Assembly (NCBI RefSeq): GCF_018598175.1
Contig: NZ_JAHESE010000013.1
Coordinates: 62,001 to 126,000, forward strand
Source: Dawidia cretensis
Lineage (GTDB): Bacteria > Bacteroidota > Bacteroidia > Cytophagales > Cyclobacteriaceae
Reading direction: 5' to 3'
Length of the DNA stretch: 64,000 bases
The notes under the pieces are model-generated. The model was given only the letters and a program-made list of their open reading frames with translations, searched no databases and had not been told where the DNA came from. Of the stretch, positions 17,468 through 25,522 are shown in pieces (the first letter of the stretch is position 1; each line of letters begins with the position of its first letter). The position numbers and the translations under genes are program-made.

Positions 17468-18727
17468 CTAATTAACGGATAGGTAAAACCGTATATTTTC
17501 AAAGCTTCTGACGTTGCGCACCACCTCGGCCGGGCTAGGGGCCTGCGTGTCACCCGTAACGGTATATAGCCGCAGTTTTTGCAGCTGCTCGTCTTCCAGG
17601 CGATGTACAAAGCGATACGTTAGCTTGCGCAAGCGCACGGCGTCGCGGCTACTTGGCTTGTTCATACGCAAAAGGAAACCTTTCAGGCTGTTGTCTTTTG
17701 TGCTCAGGCGACTCACCCAGTATGGCGCGAGGATGGGAGTGGTATAAAATTGGGCAAAGAGCGAAACAAACTCTTTTGCCTCCGCATGTACAATTTTGCG
17801 GGCCTCGTCATAGCTGTTGCGACACTGCGCGGCGGCGGGCAGTTGCTCGTAAAAGTTGTCGCGGTCAAAGAACTCGATCGAGTCGTATTGTGCCATCGCA
17901 CGGTCGAAGTTCGGCGGCGCGCCGAAGTCCAGCACAAAGCGCTTCTGCAACGAAGGCTGCTGCGGTTTGGCGGCCGTCGGAAATATACTCACCGGGCGAT
18001 CGGTGGCGCCGACGATAATATCGGCCTGCATAAAGTAATGCGCTACATTGCGAATGTGGCCCGCCTGCATGTGCATGCGCGCGGCCAGCATACCGGCCCG
18101 TTGCGCGTCCTGACTTACGATCGTCACGTGCTTACAGCCGTCGGCATACAGACGGTCCACCACGAGGCGGGCCATCTTACCGGTGCCGATCACCAGCACC
18201 TTCTTTTCCGTCAGCTCGCCCAGGCGCTGGCGCAGCATATCCAACCCCAGGTCTACCAGCGACACACAGTGCTGGTCAATACCGGTCTGCGTACGTACCT
18301 TGCGGCCGATCGCCACGGCCTCGCGCAGCAGACTGTCCAGCAACAAGCCAATGCTGCCGGTGTTCAAGCCTACCTGGTGCGCATGTTTCACTTGCGTGAG
18401 AATGTGCCGATCGCCTTTCACCTGCGAGCACAGGCCGCTGGCCGTCGCAAACAAATGGCCAACGGCGGCTTCGGTATTTTTATAAAACTGTACGTAGTGG
18501 AAAAGAATCGGATCGCGGAAAAAGAAGTTTATCAGCGGTGTTATATTCTGGCCTACACCGTAGATCACAAAGCGGCTCGACGTGGACACGATGCACACCT
18601 CATCAAGATCTTTCTTTAACTGTTGGATATACTGTTTCACACTCGCATCGTCTGTACCAAGCTTTTCACGAACATGCAACGGTGCATTTTCGTGACTGAT
18701 CTCGGCGCCGAAAATATGTTTCGCCAT
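17468..18727 (-). CDS. Glutamyl-tRNA reductase homologue lacking the catalytic cysteine
   Basis: A 419-residue protein collinear with glutamyl-tRNA reductase (HemA): N-terminal catalytic-like domain, GHLFATASGLCSQ (His91 retained), GDRHILTQVKHAH where HemA has GEPQILGQVKEAY, KVRTQTGI, the NADP-binding segment KKVLVIGTGKMARLVVDRL (176-193), GATDRPVSIF, and a helical dimerisation tail. The catalytic signature STCNR, whose Cys forms the glutamyl thioester, reads STSSR at residues 48-52, so both Cys and Asn are Ser. A Cys at residue 45 is out of register. It should therefore be unable to make glutamate-1-semialdehyde and is probably a sensor or scaffold. It is the first gene of the chemosensory operon, 74 bases before the receptor, behind two TACGTA-type palindromes. 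Confidence 0.85.
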   Translation of the reverse strand: MAKHIFGAEISHENAPLHVREKLGTDDASVKQYIQQLKKDLDEVCIVSTSSRFVIYGVGQNITPLINFFFRDPILFHYVQFYKNTEAAVGHLFATASGLCSQVKGDRHILTQVKHAHQVGLNTGSIGLLLDSLLREAVAIGRKVRTQTGIDQHCVSLVDLGLDMLRQRLGELTEKKVLVIGTGKMARLVVDRLYADGCKHVTIVSQDAQRAGMLAARMHMQAGHIRNVAHYFMQADIIVGATDRPVSIFPTAAKPQQPSLQKRFVLDFGAPPNFDRAMAQYDSIEFFDRDNFYEQLPAAAQCRNSYDEARKIVHAEAKEFVSLFAQFYTTPILAPYWVSRLSTKDNSLKGFLLRMNKPSSRDAVRLRKLTYRFVHRLEDEQLQKLRLYTVTGDTQAPSPAEVVRNVRSFENIRFYLSVN

Positions 18728-18747
18728 GGGAGGGTCTTTTAGTATTA

Positions 18748-18755
18748 CAAAGGTA
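18748..18755 (-). promoter_or_regulatory. Candidate -7 box of the chemosensory operon
   Basis: On the minus strand the sequence TACCTTTG matches the Bacteroidota -7 consensus TAnnTTTG. It lies about 20 bases before the ATG of the GluTR-like gene, giving a short leader. No good TTTG -33 box is seen, which fits activator-dependent transcription from the palindromes at 18803-18840. Confidence 0.45.
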
Positions 18756-18802
18756 TTTTAAAGCCTCTCCAGGCCCCATCAGCGGAACTTAGTATTTTGA
18801 TT

Positions 18803-18818
18803 TACACTGTTCTACGTG
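18803..18818. promoter_or_regulatory. TACGTA-type operator, degenerate copy (distal to 18825 site)
   Basis: TACACTGTTCTACGTG; its complement matches TACGTAGAACTACGTA at 12 of 16 positions. It lies upstream of the GluTR-like gene and is centred 22 bp from the neighbouring copy at 18825-18840, two helical turns, as expected for two dimers on the same face. Confidence 0.45.
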
Positions 18819-18824
18819 AAAAAG

Positions 18825-18840
18825 TCAGTAGAAGTACGTA
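18825..18840. promoter_or_regulatory. TACGTA-type operator upstream of the GluTR-like/chemosensory operon
   Basis: TCAGTAGAAGTACGTA matches TACGTAGAAGTACGTA at 14 of 16 positions, with a perfect right half-site. It is about 100 bases before the GluTR-like ATG and about 75 before the candidate -7 box. Confidence 0.55.
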
Positions 18841-18906
18841 CTGTCTTTTTGAGGCAAAACACGCTTCCACATGTAAGAAAAAATGGGGAAAAAAGAGGTG
18901 TTTGAT

Positions 18907-18931
18907 GGGTCCGGGAATCACCGGAGGCCCG
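18907..18931 (-). terminator. Possible terminator of the 276-residue kinase
   Basis: Hairpin with the stem TCCGG / CCGGA and flanking G/C pairs, downstream of the minus-strand kinase stop (18989). Its T-tract in the minus direction starts about a dozen bases later, so function as a terminator is uncertain. The rest of 18756-18988 holds the operator copies and no gene. Confidence 0.3.
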
Positions 18932-18988
18932 GGGGGTATACTACGTACATTTCGGTCCTTACAACCTGCTAAAAATCGATGCAAGGAT

Positions 18989-19819
18989 TTATTGACCAAG
19001 TTGCATTTTTCGGCTGATCAGCCGACCCTTCGGATCATTCGGCAGGACTACGCGGAACAGGCTGCCAAACCCGATTTCCGACTCGACTTGCACGTGGCCT
19101 TGCAACTTGTCCACGGCTTCTTTGACGATGTACAACCCCAGTCCGGCACCACGCGAGCGCTCGGAGGCTTTGAAGAACATGTTGAAGATATTGTGGTGAT
19201 GCGCGGCCGCAATGCCGATACCGTTGTCGAGTATATCCATGCGTACATGCTGCCCTTCGCCCACCATCGTGATGCGTATACGTGAATGCGTCTTTGCGGG
19301 ATCGTAGAAATGTATAGCGTTCGCGATGATGTTCTCCAGAATGATCTCCAACCGGTCGTAGTCGGCAAAGAAAGGAAACGCCTCGTCTGTCTGTACATCG
19401 AAGCGGATAGACCGGAACGCGGGTTCTGCCTTGTGTCGGTCGATGACATCCCACACCAGCTTCGTAAAATCGATCTTCTTGCTGTTGGGTCGTTGATAGG
19501 AAATACGAGTAAAGCCCACCAGGTCGCGCACAATTTTCTCCAGGCGCGCCGTGCTCTCGTCGATCTTCCCGATATAGCTCAGCAACATCGGCTCGTGCGT
19601 CTCCATGCGCATCAGGTTGGTCAGGCCCATGATGGATGTCAGCGGCGATCGTAGGTCATGCGACGCGCTGTATAAGAACTTCTCCATACGACGGTTCACT
19701 TTGGCAAGCTCGTCGTCCCGCTCCTGTAGCAGCTGTTCCAACTGGCTACGGCAATCGTCTCCGGTCTCTGTGTTTTCCGTCTCAAATGGTGCCGACATCG
19801 GCTTATCCTGGTTATCCAT
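18989..19819 (-). CDS. Soluble sensor histidine kinase
   Basis: A 276-residue kinase without membrane segments or a recognisable sensor domain. A short coiled coil (residues 25-48) leads into HisKA with the phosphorylated His in LYSASHDLRSPLTSIMGL. The HATPase domain has ENIIANAIHFYDP (N box), ILDNGIGIAA and GAGLGLYIVKEAVDKL. Lacking its own input domain, it probably takes its signal from a partner through the coiled coil. It is transcribed alone; a perfect TACGTAGAAGTACGTA palindrome lies 77-92 bases upstream of its ATG. It lies directly upstream of the chemosensory operon on the same strand and could phosphorylate CheY or the NarL-type regulator; that is inference. Confidence 0.88.
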   Translation of the reverse strand: MDNQDKPMSAPFETENTETGDDCRSQLEQLLQERDDELAKVNRRMEKFLYSASHDLRSPLTSIMGLTNLMRMETHEPMLLSYIGKIDESTARLEKIVRDLVGFTRISYQRPNSKKIDFTKLVWDVIDRHKAEPAFRSIRFDVQTDEAFPFFADYDRLEIILENIIANAIHFYDPAKTHSRIRITMVGEGQHVRMDILDNGIGIAAAHHHNIFNMFFKASERSRGAGLGLYIVKEAVDKLQGHVQVESEIGFGSLFRVVLPNDPKGRLISRKMQLGQ

Positions 19820-19895
19820 CGCCTCGTTTCTATCGTTTGATCAAAGGTCAGATAAGCATCAGCCCAATTCAATACCGGAAAGTTTGGAGATTGGA

Positions 19896-19911
19896 TACGT
19901 AGAAGTACGTA
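19896..19911. promoter_or_regulatory. Perfect TACGTAGAAGTACGTA operator
   Basis: Two perfect TACGTA half-sites separated by GAAG, located between the stop of the NarL-type regulator (19974) and the start of the soluble kinase (19819). Its position 77-92 bases upstream of that kinase suits an activator site. Confidence 0.6.
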
Positions 19912-19973
19912 ACACTAAAATGCGTAATATTCCGTTGGTAAACACGTCGAGCTTGCGCTCCCCCTCTCTCGCG

Positions 19974-20621
19974 TCAGATCAGCTCCAGCTGCTGTACTTT
20001 TTTGACCAGCTCAATGGCATTTTTGACACCCACTTTCTTCATAAGGTTTGCACGGTGGGTCTCCACCGTACGGGGACTGATAAAAAGCTTGTCGGCCATT
20101 TGCTGGCTCGTCAGTCCTTCGGCAATCAACCGGATGATTTCAACCTCACGGGGCGTGAGGCGTATCAGCTCTTCGCGCTGTTTCTTTTTTGTCACAGCAT
20201 GCGAGTATTTTTTGAAGATCACATCCTGTGCCTGACGACTAAAGTAATTTTTCCCTTGCAACACTGACTTGATGGCGTACTCCAGCTCGGAGCCACTTTC
20301 GTTTTTTACCACATAGCCTTTTACGCCGATCTCCAAGCAGCGGCTTACATACTCCTCGTCGTCGTACATGGAAAGAATGATGATGCTGGCCAGCGGATTT
20401 TTGTTGAGCACTTCGCGAGCCACTTCCATACCGTTCAAATCGGGCATGGAGATATCGAGGATCAGCAGGTCGGGCGCCAGTGTTTCGAACTGCTCGATGG
20501 CCTGCCGTCCATTGGAAGCTTCGCCGATAACCGTGTACTCTTTGTTTTGTCTGATTAGGTTTTTGACGCCGTCACGTACCATCGAGTGGTCGTCGGCAAT
20601 GAGGATCTTATATCTGTGCAT
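19974..20621 (-). CDS. NarL/FixJ-family response regulator
   Basis: A 215-residue two-domain regulator. The receiver domain has IADDHSMVRDGV, phospho-acceptor Asp in LLILDISMPDLNG, Ser in IIILSMYDDEEY and Lys in GYVVKNESGSE. The LuxR-type helix-turn-helix (about residues 145-210) reads LTPREVEIIRLIAEGLTSQQMADKLFISPRTVETHRANLMKKVG. It overlaps the end of the REC-PAS-kinase gene by 14 bases, so that HisKA_3 kinase is the likely partner. NarL-type proteins bind short inverted repeats as dimers, and TACGTA palindromes occur before three operons here including its own, making it the best candidate for their ligand. Confidence 0.93.
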   Translation of the reverse strand: MHRYKILIADDHSMVRDGVKNLIRQNKEYTVIGEASNGRQAIEQFETLAPDLLILDISMPDLNGMEVAREVLNKNPLASIIILSMYDDEEYVSRCLEIGVKGYVVKNESGSELEYAIKSVLQGKNYFSRQAQDVIFKKYSHAVTKKKQREELIRLTPREVEIIRLIAEGLTSQQMADKLFISPRTVETHRANLMKKVGVKNAIELVKKVQQLELI

Positions 20622-22044
20622 GCGTTAAAACGTTATTCACGGCCGGTGCTTCCGCAATGATTAAAGTGCCCCGGTCCGTATCCGATTCAATGGTTAATTG
20701 TCCACCCATAATTTCTGCGCGCTCGCGCATGTTGACCAGCCCGTGCTGGCTCGGCTTCTTTGGCGTAGCCGGTATCCCTCTGCCGTCGTCTTCGATTGTC
20801 AGGCGTATCCGGTCTTCATCCTCATGCAGCTGCACGCTGATGAACGAAGGCCGTGCATGCTTCACCGCATTGTTGATCGCCTCCTGTGCGATGCGGTATA
20901 AATTGATCTTCTGCGCCTGGTTCAGCCCGATACGACTACCCGACGACTCGAATGCCACCGTAATGGTCGACGAATCTTCAATCTGGTTACAGAGCGAATT
21001 GAGACACGTGGCCAAATCAAAATCGCGCAGCTTAGACGGCAACAGATTTTCGGAAATGCGCACCGACTCGTGAATGGCTTCGTCGATCATCTTATACAGC
21101 AGCGCAGCATTCTCGTTGCCCTTTACTTCGGCATTCACTTTCATCTTGATGGCATTCAACATCTGCCCCAGACCATCGTGCATGTCTTTGGCAATGCGGC
21201 TACGCTCCTTCTCCTGCCCTTCCAGCAACGCCGCCATGCGGCCATTCTCGAAATCTTTTATGAGGCGCTCGTGCTCGATGCGTTGCGAAATGTCTTTGAA
21301 GATGATGACCAACCCGGTAAACCGGCCCTTGCTATCGATCACGGGGCTCAGGCTCCCCTCGCCAATCGGCCGGTCGGTACCTTGCCGCGTGCGCAACACC
21401 AGGTTCTCGGGCATTGTGTTCACACGCCCGTTGCCCAACATGCACTGAATCGGATTAACGTGCAGCTCGCCGGTCTCCTGGTTTTGTAAGTTCAATACAT
21501 CGTATAATAATTTACCCTGCGCTTCCGCCAGGGGCCACCCCGAGATCGCCTCGGCACTGGGATTCAGGTAACTGATCGCATAGTACTCATCAATGACCAC
21601 CACGGCGTCGCTAATAGACCGTACCGTCGAGAAATAACGCTCTTCGCTCCGTTTTAGCCGCATCTCGATGTTGTGTTTATACAATGCCATCTCAATCACA
21701 GTAAAGATCTCGCGGTCTTCAAAAGGTTTGGTAAGATACCCGTACGGCTCCGTTACCTTTGCGCGCTGAATCGTTTTTTTATCCGTCAGCGCAGTAATGT
21801 AAATTACAGGCAGGTTGTATTTTAGTTTGATGATGCGGGCGGTCTCGATGCCATCGAGATCACCGTTTAGCATGATGTCCATCAACACCAGGTCCGGTCG
21901 CTGGCTTTCCATAAACTGCAACGCTCCTTCACCAGACGCTTGTGTGCCGAGCACAATGTATCCTTCGCTTTCCAACGTAGCCTGCAAATGGTAGGCAACG
22001 ATGAACGAATCTTCGACGATCAGTATCCGCTCTTTTAGCAACAT
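20608..22044 (-). CDS. REC-PAS-HisKA_3 hybrid histidine kinase
   Basis: A 478-residue cytoplasmic protein. It starts with a receiver domain (LIVEDSFIVAYHL, Asp in LVLMDIMLNGDLDG, Lys in YLTKPFEDRE), followed by a PAS domain (about residues 135-255, ISDAVVVIDEYYAISYLNPSAEAISG) and a HisKA_3 kinase with His in RIAKDMHDGLGQMLNAIKMKV. The HATPase has QEAINNAVKHARPS, IEDDGRGI and HGLVNMRERAEIMGG. Receiver-first kinases of this layout relay phosphate from another kinase; the giant kinase just upstream (5 bases) is the obvious donor. The cognate output is the NarL-type regulator whose start it overlaps. Confidence 0.92.
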   Translation of the reverse strand: MLLKERILIVEDSFIVAYHLQATLESEGYIVLGTQASGEGALQFMESQRPDLVLMDIMLNGDLDGIETARIIKLKYNLPVIYITALTDKKTIQRAKVTEPYGYLTKPFEDREIFTVIEMALYKHNIEMRLKRSEERYFSTVRSISDAVVVIDEYYAISYLNPSAEAISGWPLAEAQGKLLYDVLNLQNQETGELHVNPIQCMLGNGRVNTMPENLVLRTRQGTDRPIGEGSLSPVIDSKGRFTGLVIIFKDISQRIEHERLIKDFENGRMAALLEGQEKERSRIAKDMHDGLGQMLNAIKMKVNAEVKGNENAALLYKMIDEAIHESVRISENLLPSKLRDFDLATCLNSLCNQIEDSSTITVAFESSGSRIGLNQAQKINLYRIAQEAINNAVKHARPSFISVQLHEDEDRIRLTIEDDGRGIPATPKKPSQHGLVNMRERAEIMGGQLTIESDTDRGTLIIAEAPAVNNVLTHAQI

Positions 22045-22049
22045 GATGG

Positions 22050-25000
22050 CTATACTACTCTTTGGTTGAATCGTATTAGGAATATAGTTCCTTTTCCGCG
22101 AATAATCTCCATTGCGCCACCCAATTGTTTGGCAAAAATCTGAATCAGCTGCATGCCAAAGGACCCTGCATGGCCCGGTACGATACTCTCGGGAAGTGTG
22201 GTGCCATCGTCTCGTACCTGAAGGATAAATGTATTTACATCCCTTTCCAGTGACACTAAAATCGTGCCCTCATCCCTATTTTTAAATGCGTGCTTCATAG
22301 CGTTTGTTACAAGCTCATTTACGATCAGCCCACAGTAAATAGCTGTATCGAGATCAAACACGGTTTTGGGGATTTCTGCTTTGATGGTCAACTGCATGCT
22401 CTGATTATCGTGAGCTGCCTGCAGGTCGTAAAGCATCTTGCCAAGATAGTCTGAGATCTCCACCTTGTCAAGGTTATTCGTCTGAAGAAGTCGCTCGTGG
22501 ATGAGTGCAATTGAGTGGATTTTCTTACGCGTGTTTTCCAGGAAATCGCTCACGTCAGATTTCCCCAAAGCAAGTATCTTAATGTAAATGATGGAGGAAA
22601 TCAACTGTAGATTATTTTTCACGCGGTGGTGGATCTCCTTGATGAGCACCTCCTTCTCCAGCACCGAGGCGATCAGCTTCTTCTCGGTAATCAATTTCTG
22701 TGTAATATCGGTTGCAATCGCTACAAACGAACGTCCTTCCAACAGCTGAATGAACGTGTCCACATCATAATACACACCGTTCTTGCGGCTGTGTTTGATC
22801 TGCAGTTGAACCCGGTCCGTCTCACCACGCCGCAGTGGACCCAGCAGCGCTTGCAGCGCAAATTCATCCGGATAATAGAACAAATCCGAGAATTTCATAC
22901 GTGTAAGCTCCTCTATAGAGTATCCCACATTCTTCAGCGCCGAGGTATTGGCGAACTCAAAACGCAACGTATCGATGTTGAACAGGTATATTTCGTTGTA
23001 GCTCTCGCGCACAATTTTGTCCAATCGCGCCTGCTCCGCCTCGAGCTTTTTTCGGGCAGTAATGTCGTGACCAATGGACTGTATTTCGTACACTTCCCCC
23101 TGCTCATTCCGCAGCGGCACATCCAACCACTCCTGCCATTGGCGCGTGCCATCCCCTAAAATAACATCATGCTGTAACGGCAGCGACTTAGCCGTACCCG
23201 CTACAAGCCTTTCTAAAAATTCGAGACGCTCACCATGCATCCGTTCGGGAATAAAATTAAAAACGCTTTGTCCGATCAGGCGTGTGTGATCACTATTAAA
23301 CATCCGCTCAAAAGCGCGATTCACAAACGTCATCCGCCAGTCAGGGGTAAAACGGCAGATCATTTCCGGCTGATCGTTGACGATCGAACGGTATCGCGCC
23401 TCTGACTTCGCCAGCGAATCGGCCGTATCGCGCAGGCGTTTTTCGCTTTCGTGGATTATAAACTCCGCGTGCTTACGATCCTGATCTGCGCGCAGCGCTT
23501 CTATGATATAGCCGATCACGATCACCAGCGGCTGCAGCTCCTGCCGGAAAGCATTGCCATACCCACCCGCCTTGTTGGCAAGCCCGATCACGCCTACCTG
23601 AATACCACTACGGAGTATGGGGATCCCGATAAACGACCGCAACGGCGGGTAGCCCGGCCGGGGGTCTTTGGAGGGCTTATTCGTAATGACCGTCTCGCCC
23701 AGGCGAATCACCCGGTCCAACGGAGAGCCCAGGCTAAAAAATTCTATGCCTGCGCCGGCATCTTCATCACGTTCGCGCGGAATCTCTCCTTCCTGCATAT
23801 CAATCAGCGCGAACGTGCGCACATAGGGCTGCCCGTCGCGCGCCAATACTTCGCCAATGAAGCCAATCTCACTCTCGGTCAGCGCCAGGATGTTCTGAAG
23901 CGCCGTGTCAAAAAAGATGGTAGGCTTGATATCGCGTATAAATTGTAGTTGCGCCAGGTTGATGATCTCCAGCACCTGGTTCTGATTCCTGAGTGCCCGC
24001 CGCTTCTGGTAAAGCTCGACCTCGTTGCGTTTCCGCTCGGTGATGGAAAGGGCCACACCCGCCAACGCATACACCTGCCCATGCTCATCGCGCAGCGGGA
24101 ATTTGATGGCCAGATAGGTCTCGCACTTGCCTTCGGTCACCACTTCCTGCTCGAACTCCTCCAACCGTCCGGTGCTCAACACTGTCTGGTCCGACGACGT
24201 AAACACCTCAGCTTGTGAAGGCTCGAACAGATCATTGTCGGTATAGAGCCCGTTCTTCGGCGGTGGCACCTTGATAAATTTATCTTCAAAGAGCTTGTTA
24301 TAAAACGTATAACGCCCCTGCAAGTCTTTCATAAAGACGATCAGCGGCGCATGGTCGGTAATCTTGCGCAGCAGCTCCTCGCTCTTGAGCATCTCTTGTA
24401 CCGCCATCTTCAGACTCGTAATGTCCGACTGAACGACCATAAACCCACGTGGCTCCTCGCCCTCGCCTACCAGCGGAATCACCTCGACATCGACCCAATA
24501 CTTCGCGCCGTCCCTGGTATAATTAATGAGCTCCGTGCGAAACGTACGCCCCTGCCGCAGCATGTTTTCCATGTACGCCACCGTCTCGGGATTGGTCTCC
24601 GGCCCATGGAGAAAGCTGGGGACCCGCCCCACCACATCTTCCAGCGTATAGCCCGAGATGCGCTCGAAGCCCTGGTTCGCCCAGGTGATCTGCCCACGCG
24701 CATCGATCATCAGAATGCCGTTGCTCGTACGGTTGGCGATCATGCTCAGCGTCTGCAATTCCAGGTTGCGCTGCTTGCGTCGCGTCACATCACGAAACAT
24801 GCCAATAGCGATGCCGTCGGGCATGAAGGTGCCCATCGCCTCGACGTCTTTGATGTTGCCTGCCGCCGTGATCATCCGAAACTCCACGTGCACCCGGTTC
24901 ACCGGCTGCGCTGCATCATACATACCTTCTTTGATCTTGTCGTAGATGAGCGGCCGGTCGGGCGCCGCCACATACTTATCAATAAACGCTGCCAATGTCA

Positions 25001-25415
25001 TGCGCAACGGTGCCGCCGGACCTTCTTCCAACAATTCGAGTAGCTCGGCGCTCAGCGTCAGCTCCCCCGTGCCCAGCATAAGCTCGGCAATCGCCGTCTT
25101 CGAAAAGCGCATGACCTCTTCCAGGCGGCTCGCCGCACGCTTGCTTTGCCCCGCATGGCCCGGCACAGCCGGATGCGCCGCCATCAGCCAGCAGTTTCTA
25201 TCTTCATGCATCACCAATGCGGTATGCACTTCATAGGGACGCTCTTGCTCGCGCAGAATATCGTGCACGCAAATGCCGAGGGACTGCTGCCGGCTATATC
25301 CAAAGGCAGCCACGGCCGCCTGATTTACATCGAGGATGCGGGCGGTATGGGGTTCACAGATCCACGCGGGGAGCGGGTGGCCGTGAAAAAGATCAGTAGG
25401 CTTGTTCTCCACCAT
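22050..25415 (-). CDS. Multi-PAS/GAF sensor histidine kinase (HisKA_2 type)
   Basis: A 1121-residue soluble kinase. From the N-terminus: several PAS domains with PAC segments (for example GRVPSFLHGPETN, YWVDVEVIPL and FMKDLQGRYTFYNKLFEDKF), a GAF domain (FDTALQNILALTESEIGFIGEVL), two more PAS domains, and a HisKA_2/HATPase core with the phosphorylated His in LIKEIHHRVKNNLQLISSIIYIK and an N box in NELVTNAMKHAFKN. Many stacked PAS domains allow integration of several redox or ligand signals. ATG 25415 (MVENKPTDLF) is chosen because the upstream in-frame ATG adds a hydrophobic stretch unrelated to the family. It heads a three-gene operon with a TACGTAGAACTACGTA site 40-55 bases upstream. Confidence 0.92.
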   Translation of the reverse strand: MVENKPTDLFHGHPLPAWICEPHTARILDVNQAAVAAFGYSRQQSLGICVHDILREQERPYEVHTALVMHEDRNCWLMAAHPAVPGHAGQSKRAASRLEEVMRFSKTAIAELMLGTGELTLSAELLELLEEGPAAPLRMTLAAFIDKYVAAPDRPLIYDKIKEGMYDAAQPVNRVHVEFRMITAAGNIKDVEAMGTFMPDGIAIGMFRDVTRRKQRNLELQTLSMIANRTSNGILMIDARGQITWANQGFERISGYTLEDVVGRVPSFLHGPETNPETVAYMENMLRQGRTFRTELINYTRDGAKYWVDVEVIPLVGEGEEPRGFMVVQSDITSLKMAVQEMLKSEELLRKITDHAPLIVFMKDLQGRYTFYNKLFEDKFIKVPPPKNGLYTDNDLFEPSQAEVFTSSDQTVLSTGRLEEFEQEVVTEGKCETYLAIKFPLRDEHGQVYALAGVALSITERKRNEVELYQKRRALRNQNQVLEIINLAQLQFIRDIKPTIFFDTALQNILALTESEIGFIGEVLARDGQPYVRTFALIDMQEGEIPRERDEDAGAGIEFFSLGSPLDRVIRLGETVITNKPSKDPRPGYPPLRSFIGIPILRSGIQVGVIGLANKAGGYGNAFRQELQPLVIVIGYIIEALRADQDRKHAEFIIHESEKRLRDTADSLAKSEARYRSIVNDQPEMICRFTPDWRMTFVNRAFERMFNSDHTRLIGQSVFNFIPERMHGERLEFLERLVAGTAKSLPLQHDVILGDGTRQWQEWLDVPLRNEQGEVYEIQSIGHDITARKKLEAEQARLDKIVRESYNEIYLFNIDTLRFEFANTSALKNVGYSIEELTRMKFSDLFYYPDEFALQALLGPLRRGETDRVQLQIKHSRKNGVYYDVDTFIQLLEGRSFVAIATDITQKLITEKKLIASVLEKEVLIKEIHHRVKNNLQLISSIIYIKILALGKSDVSDFLENTRKKIHSIALIHERLLQTNNLDKVEISDYLGKMLYDLQAAHDNQSMQLTIKAEIPKTVFDLDTAIYCGLIVNELVTNAMKHAFKNRDEGTILVSLERDVNTFILQVRDDGTTLPESIVPGHAGSFGMQLIQIFAKQLGGAMEIIRGKGTIFLIRFNQRVV

Positions 25416-25454
25416 TAGAAATAGAAAAATAACGATTATTGGCAACGGTTTTTG

Positions 25455-25470
25455 TACGTAGAACTACGTA
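25455..25470. promoter_or_regulatory. Perfect TACGTAGAACTACGTA operator in a divergent promoter region
   Basis: Perfect 16-bp palindrome between the divergent giant kinase (start 25415) and HExxH protein (start 25523). A further TACGTA half-site follows at 25479-25484. Both genes could be controlled from this site. Confidence 0.6.
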
Positions 25471-25496
25471 GTTATCAGTACGTATCGAAGAAACAT

Positions 25497-25504
25497 TATA
25501 TTTG
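25497..25504 (+). promoter_or_regulatory. -7 box for the HExxH protein gene
   Basis: TATATTTG matches the Bacteroidota -7 consensus TAnnTTTG, about 19 bases before the ATG at 25523. The expected -33 position is occupied by the TACGTA half-site region (25476-25484), consistent with regulator-assisted transcription. Confidence 0.5.
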
Positions 25505-25522
25505 TCAAGCGTACACCAACCT

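Noticed and set aside
17468-18727. Calling this gene a normal hemA
   Set aside because: The STCNR signature is STSSR, the gene is not near other haem genes, and it heads a chemosensory operon.
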